Shown: positions 1-9,639 of the stretch, one piece after another
Position numbering within the stretch: the first letter of the stretch is position 1
How the letters are laid out: each line of letters opens with the position of its first letter
From: Chryseobacterium camelliae
Lineage (GTDB): Bacteria > Bacteroidota > Bacteroidia > Flavobacteriales > Weeksellaceae
Direction: 5' to 3'
NCBI RefSeq assembly: GCF_027920545.1
Contig: NZ_CP115859.1
Coordinates: 1,550,001 to 1,614,000 of the forward strand
Length of the DNA: 64,000 nucleotides
Notes under the pieces: generated by a model
Databases searched by the model: none
Told to the model about the DNA's origin: nothing
Seen by the model: the letters and a program-made list of their open reading frames with translations, nothing else
Made by a program: the position numbers and the translations under genes

Positions 1-184
1 TCTGGGTTGTTCCAGGCACAGCTGCGACATCTATAGGACCTGCTGCTGGCAACCACTGCGTAGAACCTACCGGGCGGTATCTGATTTTATAAGAAGCGCC
101 TCCTGTATCCTGTAGCCAGGTAATCGTCGCTGAGTTATGGGCTATATTAGTTACTGTCACAGTTGGTGTAGCCGTACTGCATAC
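1..184 (-). repeat. Shared C-terminal module, copy A (partial)
   Basis: This is the beginning, in gene direction, of the ~530-residue module shared by all five adhesin genes. It starts at the VCSTATP motif and is cut by the window edge. It differs from the others early on (TPTVTVTNIAHNS instead of TPVVTVTPASITHNS), so copy A is the most divergent at this point. Confidence 0.8.
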
Positions 185-2575
185 TCTCAATACAATATTA
201 TCTACAGCTGCAGGTGGTTGAGTTCCTCCACTAGCACTATTCCTCCATTCAAATACCAAACGCATGGTAGTTCCTGCAAAATTGGTAAGATTCAGGTTGG
301 CATTGGAATAAGACTGCCAGGTAGTCCCGTTTTGATTATACTGACCTATCTGAACTCTTCCTGTACCGGCTGTAATCTGTGTTCCAGGTGTTGGCAAATA
401 AGTTGAAGGAACCAACCACACTCTTAAATAATCAAGGCTATCTCCTGCTGCTTTCCAGTCAAAAGAGAAAGAAGCCAGAGATGTTCCCGCAGGAATTTGA
501 ATATCTCTATACACTTGTACTGTACTTGTACTTGTAAGCGTATAAGCATTCGTTACTCCATTATCATTAGAAATATAAAGAGATTTTCCTGTGTTTCCTG
601 TCGCAGAGCCATAGAACCATTTATTCGTTTGCGTTCCATTCAATAATCCCAAGTCATTCGCTGTTTCAAAATTCTGAAGATATGGAAGTACAGCAGGAAT
701 CTGAGTCGTCATAAAGCTTGGTCCAGGAATCCAAATACTGGAATCTGTAGAAGAACATACTGCTCTTACCCACCAGTAGTAAGTTGTATTAGGAACTAAA
801 GTCGGAACAAGGTTTACAGAAGTTGCTGTTGTTGTTCCTGTTGGAGCCCCCGTTGGAGGAACATTCGAAGTAGATATATAATATGCATACCCGTTAGCAG
901 GAGCAGGTGTTGGAGCCGTCCAGCTAATCGTTGCTCCATTGGATACAACTCCTGTTACTGCTAAAGCTGTTGGTACTTTACATGTTGGAATCAATAAGCT
1001 AATATTATCAACAGCTGCAGGAGGTTGATTTTCTACACTTACATCATTTCTCCATTCAAATACCAGACGCATGGTAGAACCGGCATAAGCAGCTAAATTT
1101 ACATTGGTATTAATATAATTTTGCCAAGTAGACTCTTGATTGAACTGTCCTATCTGAACTCTTCCCGTACCCGCTGTAATTTGCGTTCCTGCAGTAGGCA
1201 TAAAAGAAGCAGGTACTAACCACACCCTTAAGTAATCAAATGAACTCTCACCCTCTGCTTTCCAATCAAATGATAAAATAGCAGGTGAGGCAGCAGTTGT
1301 TCCTGCCGGAATAGTAAAATCTCTATATGCTTGTACTACAAAAGGTCCCGCTCCTACAGATGAATATGCATTGGTTGCTCCATTATCATTCGATATATAA
1401 ATAGCATTTGAAGGATTTCCTGTTACCGATCCGTGATACCATTTATTTTCCTGATCAGCATTAACAAATCCAAAATCATTAGTTGTAAAAGGTTGTAAAT
1501 AAGGTAATGTAGCAGGAATCTGTGTCGTTGTAAAAGTAGCACCTAATCCCCAAGGACTGCTATCCGTAGAAGAACAAATAGCTCTTACCCACCAATAATA
1601 TGTTGTATTCGGTGTTAAAGTTGAGGCCAGATTCACTGTTGTCCCTGTTGTTGTTCCTGTAGGTGTTGCTCCAACAGCTGGAGGCGTATTAGTCGTTGTC
1701 AAATAATATGCATACCCATTTGCTGGTGCAGACGTTGAAGCTGTCCAACTTATAACTGCTCCTGTACTGGTGATTGATGATGAAGTCAAACCTGAAGGAC
1801 CAAAACAAGTTGGCGGAGTCCAAGTATAAGTCAAACCATTAGCAGGCATCCCTGGCGTAGCGGCAGTCGTATTAAATGCTTGGGTATTGTTATTTGCAGT
1901 ACCGGCTGTAGAATTTGAAAAAAGAACTGTGGTAGAATTAGTTCGATTATTAAAATCTGCGTTAGACGTGCCTCTCAATCCAATCTGTGCAGTATTACTA
2001 ATTGAAGTAGTTCCCGCTAAATATGAACCCGATTTATAAACAATCGCAACTATATTGCTAGTTTCTTTAAGTCTTATTTGAAAAGAAAAGGCATAAACAT
2101 TGGTTGTAGATGTAGTGTAAACAGGTCTAAAATTTGACCATTGAATAACAATTTCTCTGTTGGGAGCAGTTCCTACTACCCCCCAACTGATTTCACCGGT
2201 AGTCGAAGCAATATTAAAAAACGAATTAAGGTCTCGTCCAAATGCTGAAATAGCACCGGAATATGCTGTTGCACTAGAAATGGGTGAATATTCTGATCCT
2301 GACGGAGCTGTTGCTCCAAAAGTTACAAAGCCATTCGTTGAAACATTTAATGATGAGTAATTAACTCCGTTAAATGAAAAATTAAATGGAAGTGCTACCG
2401 GATAAATAGTGTTATCCAGCGAACCCGCAATTGTATTTGCCGTAGCAGTTCCCAAAATTGTGGAGCCTGTTAAAGCAGTATAAGTCCCGGTGGACTTTAC
2501 AAAACTGTAAGAACTCACCTGCGCATTAGTCATAAATATGACTATAAATGAAAAAAGTAAAAAAATCTTCTTCAT
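1..2575 (-). CDS. Modular T9SS-type adhesin-like protein A, 3' end outside window
   Basis: The frame is open from an ATG at 2575 to the window edge (858 codons visible), so the C-terminus is missing. A signal peptide of about 19 residues ends in TNAQ. Next come a beta-rich N-terminal region with a VSTNGFVTFG-type strand (to about residue 250), an FN3 domain (about 255-350), a choice-of-anchor J/cleaved-adhesin domain (about 352-528), FN3 (about 530-625), a second anchor J domain (about 628-796), and the first ~60 residues of the C-terminal module found in the four genes to its right. The start is supported by the signal peptide and an AAGGA three bases upstream. Family knowledge suggests a large secreted or surface-attached protein exported by T9SS; the sorting domain is not visible here but is expected by analogy. 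Ligand unknown. Confidence 0.85.
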   Translation of the reverse strand, partial: MKKIFLLFSFIVIFMTNAQVSSYSFVKSTGTYTALTGSTILGTATANTIAGSLDNTIYPVALPFNFSFNGVNYSSLNVSTNGFVTFGATAPSGSEYSPISSATAYSGAISAFGRDLNSFFNIASTTGEISWGVVGTAPNREIVIQWSNFRPVYTTSTTNVYAFSFQIRLKETSNIVAIVYKSGSYLAGTTSISNTAQIGLRGTSNADFNNRTNSTTVLFSNSTAGTANNNTQAFNTTAATPGMPANGLTYTWTPPTCFGPSGLTSSSITSTGAVISWTASTSAPANGYAYYLTTTNTPPAVGATPTGTTTGTTVNLASTLTPNTTYYWWVRAICSSTDSSPWGLGATFTTTQIPATLPYLQPFTTNDFGFVNADQENKWYHGSVTGNPSNAIYISNDNGATNAYSSVGAGPFVVQAYRDFTIPAGTTAASPAILSFDWKAEGESSFDYLRVWLVPASFMPTAGTQITAGTGRVQIGQFNQESTWQNYINTNVNLAAYAGSTMRLVFEWRNDVSVENQPPAAVDNISLLIPTCKVPTALAVTGVVSNGATISWTAPTPAPANGYAYYISTSNVPPTGAPTGTTTATSVNLVPTLVPNTTYYWWVRAVCSSTDSSIWIPGPSFMTTQIPAVLPYLQNFETANDLGLLNGTQTNKWFYGSATGNTGKSLYISNDNGVTNAYTLTSTSTVQVYRDIQIPAGTSLASFSFDWKAAGDSLDYLRVWLVPSTYLPTPGTQITAGTGRVQIGQYNQNGTTWQSYSNANLNLTNFAGTTMRLVFEWRNSASGGTQPPAAVDNIVLRVCSTATPTVTVTNIAHNSATITWLQDTGGASYKIRYRPVGSTQWLPAAGPIDVAAVPGTTQ

Positions 2576-3024
2576 GTCCTTAAATATTAAATCCGTTAGG
2601 ATTCGAGAATTATATATTAAATTAGATTTAAATGAATAGTCTTAAAAATAGTTTTACTGTTTAAAACCTTCAATGATTATAAAAAAATTGTAAAATGTAA
2701 AAAATTTAGTCATAGGCTGTATTATTTTATGTTAAATGCAAAATTAATACTTTTATATCATAAATACCTGTAATAATTTCTTATTTTAAAGAAATCCTGC
2801 AAAAACCTTTAATTATAACGACCGCACAGAATTGTGAAATTTTAAATTATTATGATTCCAACGAACAAAAAATTTCCAACTCATTGTATTAAAACTAAAA
2901 AGAAGGATTTCTTAAAGGAAACCATTTTATTTATATCTTATTGAATCCAAATCCAGTAGCCTGTGGTAAAAAAATAAGCCCTCATTTCTGAGAGCTTATT
3001 CTATTGTTTAAATGTTATAATCAA
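2576..3024. other. Intergenic region upstream of adhesin A
   Basis: This AT-rich 449-base spacer contains no credible gene. It holds the terminator of adhesin B at 2973-3000. A short inverted repeat (AATCC-GTTA-GGATT, 2590-2603) lies in the presumed leader of gene A. I see no TAnnTTTG promoter element that fits gene A well. Confidence 0.6.
2973..3000 (-). terminator. Terminator of adhesin gene B
   Basis: The arms AATAAGCCCTCA and TGAGAGCTTATT flank a TTTC loop, with one C:A mismatch in the stem. It sits 25 bases after the stop codon of gene B and is followed on the minus strand by a T run. The same hairpin follows genes C, D and E. Confidence 0.8.
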
Positions 3025-4614
3025 TTATTCCTTGATAAACTTCTTCTGTACCGAAGTGGAGCCATCCTCAATATCGATCATATACACGCCGTTGATCAGC
3101 GAATGTACATCAACCTTATTGTTCAAGATGATTCCCTTAGTTACCAGCTGACCTGCTGCATTGTAAATCTTGTAATTTGCACGCTTGCTGATATTCTTCA
3201 CATTCAATACTGTGCTTACAGGGTTAGGGTAAATTAAGATATCCGTCTGATTCAACAAACTGGCTGTCGGTTTCTTAGTGATTCTTACCGTGTAATCTTC
3301 TACTTCTCCGTTATCAAAGTTTGTACAGTTCACCGGAAGACCGCCTTTCATTAAAGCTACTCTCATCACTACATACATATAGTCAACATTGCTAACAAAT
3401 GCATCGGATGGCACACTGAATGTTGCCGTTGCCGTTGCTGCGGTATTCGGTCCGGAAACAAGGATTCTTTCATTGATATCGAATTCTCCGTTTCTATCAA
3501 AGTCAATCCATGCTACAACTCCCGCATCTCCGCTTGCTACTTTATCAATGGTCAACTGATTGTTTGCTGAGCCCTGAATCAACTCGATCTGAGCTGTTGA
3601 AAGCGCAGTATAATCGGTATACTGAGAAGCTCCTGAAGGATTCTTCATCTGGGGTTTTCCAGTAGGAGTAACTGTTACCTGGGAAATATAATCTCCCAAA
3701 GAAGCAGTATTAGCTCCCATCTGGCAATAAATTACCGTAGGCGTAGTAAAGTAATACGGTAAGGTATAGTTACCTGGAGTACCACTGCATACATTGGCTA
3801 CCTGCATTTCATATTTGGTCAGTTCTGTTAAACCGGTCAGGGTATAAAGATTGGTAGACACGGGAACATTGGTCCATCCAGGAATTCCTACTTTTCTGTA
3901 TCTTAAAATATACTTACCTGTTGCATCCGGACCTACATAAGGATCCCACTGAACTTTGGCACTGGTAGGCTTTAATTCTAAAATCGTTAATCCCGGTGGT
4001 GGGATTTCACAGGTTCTCTCTGTTGTAAATCTTGATAAGCTTGACCATGGGTTAGGCGTTGTGGAGCCCACACATGTACTTCTCACCTGAACTTCATACT
4101 GAGTATAAGGTGTTAAACCTGATAGTAAATACGTTGTATTTGCCGGTGGGTTTGGTAAAGTAATCGGCCCGATCCATCCCGGATCGCCTACTTTTCTCCA
4201 CTGCATCTGATACGTTGCACTGGCTACTATGGGTGACCAGTTCACTACTGCTGAAGTGGAAGTAATATTCGTAAAAGTTACGTTGGGTGGAGTCGGGTCA
4301 CATTTCGTCGTAAATTCATTGTGTGAGTACGTTCCTACATTAATGGTGTTACAAACCGCTGCTACTTCCACTTCATATAATGTGGCTGGAGTTAACGGGT
4401 TGTTTGGCGCATTTAATGTAAACGTCTGAGTTGTTCCAGGCACAGCCGCTACATCTATAGGACCGGCTGTTGGCAACCACTGCGTAGAACCTACCGGGCG
4501 GTATCTGATTTTATAAGAAGCGCCTCCGATATCCTGTGGCCAGGTAATCGTCGCTGAGTTATGTGTAATCGAAGCCGGGGTTACTGTCACTACAGGGGTA
4601 GCAGTGCTGCAAAC
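3025..4614 (-). repeat. Shared C-terminal module, copy B
   Basis: The 529-residue module starts at VCSTATPVV. Copy-specific marks are NTASLGDYIS (the other full copies have NTASGEYIS), GSTQWLPTAG, WIGPITLPNPP and ALSTAQIELIQ. Confidence 0.9.
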
Positions 4615-7482
4615 TCTTAATACAATATTATCGATTGCTGCCGGTGGTTGCGCTCCTAAAATAGTATCATTTCTCCATTCAAATACCAAGCGCATTACAG
4701 TGCCTGCAAAATTGGTAAGGTTCAGGTTGGCATTGGAATAAGAAGTCCAGGTCGTTCCGTTTAAATTATATTGTCCCACCTGAACTCTTCCTGTACCGGC
4801 TGTAATCTGTGTTCCAGGTGTAGGCATAAAGGTCGCAGGAACCAGCCATACTCTTACATAATCATATGAACTCTCTCCTTGCGCTTTCCAATCAAAAGAG
4901 AAGGTAGCCAGGGAAGTTCCAGCTGGAATCATAATATCCCTATAAGCCTGTACAACTGAACCTTGATTTAAAGTGTAAGCATTTGTTACTCCATTATCAT
5001 TAGATATATAAATAGATTTTCCAGTGTTTCCTGTTACAGAACCATGGAACCATTTATTCGTTTGCGTTCCATTTAATAATCCCAAATCATTCGCTGTTTC
5101 AAAATTCTGAAGATATGGAAGTACAGCAGGAATCTGAGTCGTCATAAAGCTTGGTCCTTGTGCTACATAGCTATTGTCCGTAGGAGAACAAATCGCTTTT
5201 ACCCACCAGTAATAAGTTGTATTAGGTAATAATGTAGGAGTAAGGTTTACAGAAGTTGCTGTTGTTGTTCCTGTCGGAGTTCCCGGTTGTACAGGAGTTG
5301 TAGAAACATAATATGCATACCCAAGAGCTGGCGGAGTTGTCGGAGTTGCCCAACTAATAGTTGCTCCATTTCCAGTTATCCCCGTTACAGTCATACCTGT
5401 TGGTGGCAAACATGTAGGAGGTGTTACAACAGCCAATGTAAAGTCTACATACGCACCATACGGAGCAGGTCCACAAGGAGTAATCGCTCCAATAAATGAT
5501 GACGCACATCTCATTCTATAATTTCCTAATGCCTGTCCGGCAGGAATATTAATTGTCGCCGTTCCAGTAGCCGCATAAGTAGTTGTTGCCAGAATAGTTT
5601 CTCCCGGATCATTAAAATCCATATCGTTATTCCAATCAATCCACACATAGTAATAATATGTAGAACCTCCAGAAGTAGCCAAGTTCATCACCACACTACT
5701 TCCCGGCGAACTTAAAACAGACATATTTGAATTAACATATGCTGTATAAGAAGATGCTGTATAACCAAGGTTTGTCCATCCTCCGGTTGTCGTCACATTG
5801 TTCAAATAATATGTTGTTGAGCTAGTACCTCCGGTTGGTGCACAATAATTTGTAAATACAGTAATTGGTCCGGACCATGGGCTCTGATCAGATGTACTAC
5901 ATTTTGCTCTTACCCAAATATAATAAGTGGTGTTTGCTGCTAAACCGGGAATCGTAGCCGTCGTACCCGTTATCCCTGTAATCTGAGGTACAGTTCCTGG
6001 CCCAGGAGCAATATTGGTTGTATTATAATAAATTTCATATCCCAAAGCAGGATTAGTTGTAGAAGCCGTCCATCCAATACTTGCAGATGATGTTGTTGCA
6101 GAATTTAAAACTAATGCCGTAGGAGGCATACATGTAGGTGGTGCTCCAACTGCTAAGGTATAATCCACGTAATTACCGTAAGGAGCTGCACCACAAGAGC
6201 CAACCTGTCCAGAGAATGACATACCAAATCTTACTCTATAATTACCATATGGCTGTGCTGCAGGCACATTAATTGTTGTGGATCCTGTAGTAGCATATGA
6301 AGTTGTCGCTAGAATAGTTTCTCCGGTATCATTAAAGTCCATATCATTATTCCAGTCTACCCATACATAATAATAATATGTAGAAGTTCCGGCTGCTAAA
6401 CTAACGCCAATTGCACTTCCCGGTGAAGTACTCAGTGTATTAGATGAGTTATTAACATACGCTGTATAGGATGATGCAGTATAGTTAATATTTGTCCATC
6501 CTCCGGTTGTCAAAATTTTACTCAGATAATATGTTGTGGAGCTTGTCCCTGCTGAAGGTAAACAATATGCAGTATATATCACTAAAGGACCAACCCAACT
6601 ACTTTGACTTGTTCCGCTACATTTTGATCTTACCCATGCATAATAAGTAGTATTTGCCGTCAATGGGGAAAGCGTAGCTGTAGTGCCCGGCTCCGTTTGA
6701 GAAGGTGTAGTGGTGGAAGTTGGCATCGCTGTAGATGTTGTATAATACACATCATACCCTCCCGCTGGAGCCGTTGCTGGAGCCGTCCAACTTATCCCCG
6801 CATTCGTAGACGTTAATGTAGATAAGGTCAATCCTGATGGTGGCACACAGGTAGGAACCGCCCCAAAAGTCAACCTAATATTAGGTCTGCTGGAAGACGT
6901 ATACCCGTTAGTTCCTTGTGGTACATTATTTCCATAATAATACATATGCTTAGTCGTAGCCGTAGTGTACGTAATAGCACTTCCTGCAGTACTTGTTGAC
7001 CCTCCAGTAGTTCCCCCAAAGTTCGTTTCAACAAGAACCTGCAAATTATCCGTACCATTATAATAATATGGATTTTGTAAAGTAACTGTATTCCAACCAA
7101 TCGGTAAATTACTTACTGTTCCATCATACACCAATACAGCTCCCGTCTTTACAGTCGTCCAAGGTTGCGCAGTAAATGTTGTCGTTGTACTCGGTACAGA
7201 TTTTAGATAAATCTTTATCGGAAGATTGAAACTCATTGCTGCAGTACAGTTCCAAGCGACAGATTGAACACTTCCGCCTGCCGGTAAATTGATTTCCGCA
7301 GCAGTATAAAGTGAAGCCGACATTTCGTAGGCATAATAAGACCCTAAAGGATATCTCTGAGTTGATGTTCCTGTACCAATTGTAACTGTTTGCGCATGCA
7401 CAAACAGTCCAAAAATCATACAAAACAATGCAACCAAATTCCTCAGGAATTTTTTGGTTTTACAGTGTAGAAATACGTTCAT
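3025..7482 (-). CDS. Modular T9SS-exported adhesin-like protein B (FN3, GEVED, anchor J)
   Basis: 1485 residues. Signal peptide 1-31 (ends FVHAQ), then a beta-sandwich region to about 210, FN3 (212-305), GEVED (306-447), FN3 (450-540), GEVED (about 545-685), FN3 (about 690-785) and choice-of-anchor J (about 786-955). From residue 957 comes the module shared with its neighbours: three FN3 domains, a GEVED domain with a calcium-loop-like DFDRNGEFD and NGEVEDYTV, and a type A T9SS sorting domain (ILIYPNPVSTVLNV to the terminal KKFIKE). It is probably secreted and attached to the cell surface; adhesion is inferred from domain types. It is closest to gene C along the whole length, so B and C look like a relatively recent duplication. 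A good promoter lies 57-86 bases upstream. Confidence 0.9.
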   Translation of the reverse strand: MNVFLHCKTKKFLRNLVALFCMIFGLFVHAQTVTIGTGTSTQRYPLGSYYAYEMSASLYTAAEINLPAGGSVQSVAWNCTAAMSFNLPIKIYLKSVPSTTTTFTAQPWTTVKTGAVLVYDGTVSNLPIGWNTVTLQNPYYYNGTDNLQVLVETNFGGTTGGSTSTAGSAITYTTATTKHMYYYGNNVPQGTNGYTSSSRPNIRLTFGAVPTCVPPSGLTLSTLTSTNAGISWTAPATAPAGGYDVYYTTSTAMPTSTTTPSQTEPGTTATLSPLTANTTYYAWVRSKCSGTSQSSWVGPLVIYTAYCLPSAGTSSTTYYLSKILTTGGWTNINYTASSYTAYVNNSSNTLSTSPGSAIGVSLAAGTSTYYYYVWVDWNNDMDFNDTGETILATTSYATTGSTTINVPAAQPYGNYRVRFGMSFSGQVGSCGAAPYGNYVDYTLAVGAPPTCMPPTALVLNSATTSSASIGWTASTTNPALGYEIYYNTTNIAPGPGTVPQITGITGTTATIPGLAANTTYYIWVRAKCSTSDQSPWSGPITVFTNYCAPTGGTSSTTYYLNNVTTTGGWTNLGYTASSYTAYVNSNMSVLSSPGSSVVMNLATSGGSTYYYYVWIDWNNDMDFNDPGETILATTTYAATGTATINIPAGQALGNYRMRCASSFIGAITPCGPAPYGAYVDFTLAVVTPPTCLPPTGMTVTGITGNGATISWATPTTPPALGYAYYVSTTPVQPGTPTGTTTATSVNLTPTLLPNTTYYWWVKAICSPTDNSYVAQGPSFMTTQIPAVLPYLQNFETANDLGLLNGTQTNKWFHGSVTGNTGKSIYISNDNGVTNAYTLNQGSVVQAYRDIMIPAGTSLATFSFDWKAQGESSYDYVRVWLVPATFMPTPGTQITAGTGRVQVGQYNLNGTTWTSYSNANLNLTNFAGTVMRLVFEWRNDTILGAQPPAAIDNIVLRVCSTATPVVTVTPASITHNSATITWPQDIGGASYKIRYRPVGSTQWLPTAGPIDVAAVPGTTQTFTLNAPNNPLTPATLYEVEVAAVCNTINVGTYSHNEFTTKCDPTPPNVTFTNITSTSAVVNWSPIVASATYQMQWRKVGDPGWIGPITLPNPPANTTYLLSGLTPYTQYEVQVRSTCVGSTTPNPWSSLSRFTTERTCEIPPPGLTILELKPTSAKVQWDPYVGPDATGKYILRYRKVGIPGWTNVPVSTNLYTLTGLTELTKYEMQVANVCSGTPGNYTLPYYFTTPTVIYCQMGANTASLGDYISQVTVTPTGKPQMKNPSGASQYTDYTALSTAQIELIQGSANNQLTIDKVASGDAGVVAWIDFDRNGEFDINERILVSGPNTAATATATFSVPSDAFVSNVDYMYVVMRVALMKGGLPVNCTNFDNGEVEDYTVRITKKPTASLLNQTDILIYPNPVSTVLNVKNISKRANYKIYNAAGQLVTKGIILNNKVDVHSLINGVYMIDIEDGSTSVQKKFIKE

Positions 7483-7538
7483 ATTTTTTTAAAATTTAGT
7501 AACCATTAAAAGATAATTATGTTTTTAATTTACATACC

Positions 7539-7568
7539 CAAAACTAATTTTGAGTAAATTTTATGCAA
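7539..7568 (-). promoter_or_regulatory. Predicted promoter of adhesin gene B
   Basis: On the minus strand, TAGTTTTG (7539-7546) fits the Bacteroidota -7 consensus TAnnTTTG. A TTG (7566-7568) lies 19 bases upstream, in the expected -33 range. Confidence 0.6.
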
Positions 7569-7955
7569 AAATTTAACTATGTTAACTATAAATACAACTC
7601 CTATCCCATATTATTATTTTTTTAAACAATCACACAAATCTAATTATATTTTAATTATAAAAACTAAAAACAAACAATTATTTTAAATAAAATACATTAA
7701 ATATTTAATTATGATCAAGAATAAATAAAATACACACAATTGTGAATTTTTTAAAACAATACAATATCAGGCAATAAAAAACACCTTAAATGAATATCTC
7801 AAAATCAAAGAGAAAGAATTTTTAAAGGAAAAACACCCCTGACTACAACAAACCACAGTAACATTGATTCCCTATATCAAATTGATAAATGTTGATTCTC
7901 TACACATTTACACTGTATTAAATCAAACCCAAACTCAATACACCATAATAAAAAA

Positions 7956-7983
7956 AATAAGCTCTCATTTCTGAGAGCTTATT
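7956..7983 (-). terminator. Terminator of adhesin gene C
   Basis: A perfect stem, AATAAGCTCTCA / TGAGAGCTTATT, with a TTTC loop. It lies 61 bases after the stop of gene C and has an A/T-rich flank on both sides. Confidence 0.8.
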
Positions 7984-8043
7984 CTATTTTTGAGATTAAA
8001 CGGTTAAGGTTAATCCCTTTCTATTTAAAAGATTAATTGATGA

Positions 8044-9639
8044 TTATTCCTTGATAAACTTCTTCTGTACCGAAGTGGAGCCATCCTCAATATCGATCAT
8101 ATACACGCCGTTGATCAGCGAATGTACATCAACCTTGTTGTTCAAGATGATTCCCTTAGTTACCAGCTGACCTGCTGCATTGTAAATCTTGTAATTTGCA
8201 CGTTTGCTGATATTCTTCACATTCAATACTGTGCTTACAGGGTTAGGGTAAATTAAGATATCCGTCTGATTCAACAAACTGGCTGTCGGTTTCTTAGTGA
8301 TTCTTACCGTGTAATCTTCCACTTCTCCGTTATCGAAGTTTGTACAGTTCACCGGAAGACCGCCTTTCATTAAAGCCACTCTCATCACTACATACATATA
8401 GTCAACATTGCTGACAAAAGCATCTGACGGTACACTGAATGTTGCCGTTGCCGTTGCCGTTGCTGCGGTATTTGGTCCGGAAACAAGGATTCTTTCATTG
8501 ATATCGAATTCCCCGTTTCTGTCAAAGTCAATCCATGCTACAACTCCCGCATCTCCGCTTGCTACTTTATCAATGGTCAACTGATTGTTTGCTGATCCCT
8601 GAATCATTTCAATCTGAGCCAGTGGCTCTGCCGTGTAATCGGTATACTGAGAAGCTCCCGAAGGATTCTTCATCTGAGGTTTTCCAGTAGGAGTAACTGT
8701 TACCTGGGAAATATATTCTCCTGAAGCGGTATTAGCTCCCATCTGGCAATAAATTACCGTAGGCGTAGTAAAGTAATACGGTAAGGTATAGTTACCTGGA
8801 GTACCACTACATACATTGGCTACCTGCATTTCATATTTGGTCAGTTCTGTTAAACCGGTCAGGGTATAAAGATTGGTAGACACAGGAACATTGGTCCATC
8901 CAGGAATTCCTACTTTTCTGTATCTTAAAATATATTTACCTGTTGCATCCGGACCTACATAAGGATCCCACTGAACTTTGGCACTCGTCGGTTTTAATTC
9001 TAAAATCGTTAATCCCGGTGGTGGGATTTCACAGGTTCTCTCTGTTGTAAATCTTGATAAGCTTGACCATGGGTTAGGCGTTGTTGAACCAACACATGTA
9101 CTTCTCACCTGAACTTCATACTGAGTATAAGGTGTTAAACCTGATAGTAAATACGTTGTATTTGCCGGTGGGTTTGGTAAATCAATAGGAAGACTCCATC
9201 CCGGATCGCCTACTTTTCTCCATTGCATCTGATACGTTGCACTGGCTACTATGGGTGACCAGTTCACTACTGCTGAAGTGGAAGTAATATTCGTAAAGGT
9301 TACGTTTGGTGGAGTCGGGTCACATTTCGTCGTAAACTCATTGTGTGAATACACTCCTACATTAATAGTATTACAAACCGCTGCTACTTCCACTTCATAT
9401 AATGTAGCTGGAGTTAACGGGTTGTTTGGCGCATTTAATGTAAACGTCTGAGTTGTTCCAGGCACAGCCGCTACATCTATAGGACCGGCTGTTGGCAACC
9501 AACCTCCTGTAGAACCTACCGGGCGGTATCTGATTTTATAAGAAGCGCCTCCGATATCCTGTGGCCAGGTAATCGTTGCTGAGTTATGTGTAATCGAAGC
9601 CGGGGTTACTGTCACTACAGGGGTAGCAGTGCTACAAAC
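8044..9639 (-). repeat. Shared C-terminal module, copy C
   Basis: The 531-residue module. Its marks are GSTGGWLP (shared with D), WSLPIDLPNPP (unique), AEPLAQIEMIQ (near D/E) and one extra hexamer unit at about 8448-8468. Confidence 0.9.

Larger units (their letters stand above)
7483..8043. other. Intergenic region between adhesins B and C
   Basis: This very AT-rich 561-base spacer has no credible gene. It contains the promoter of B (7539-7568), the terminator of C (7956-7983), and a stretch of 3' flank (about 7984-8043) that closely matches the flank after gene D at 12908-12968. Confidence 0.7.

Noticed and set aside
2590..2603. AATCC-GTTA-GGATT inverted repeat before gene A
   Set aside because: Five-base arms are too short to separate from chance in an AT-rich leader.
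4229..4429. Conserved plus-strand frames of ~66 codons (also at 9251-9451 and 14170-14370, and a related one at 19070-19330) starting MGDQFTTAEVEVIF
   Set aside because: They are antisense to the shared adhesin module and look conserved only because the minus-strand coding sequence is conserved. No promoter or ribosome-binding site supports them.
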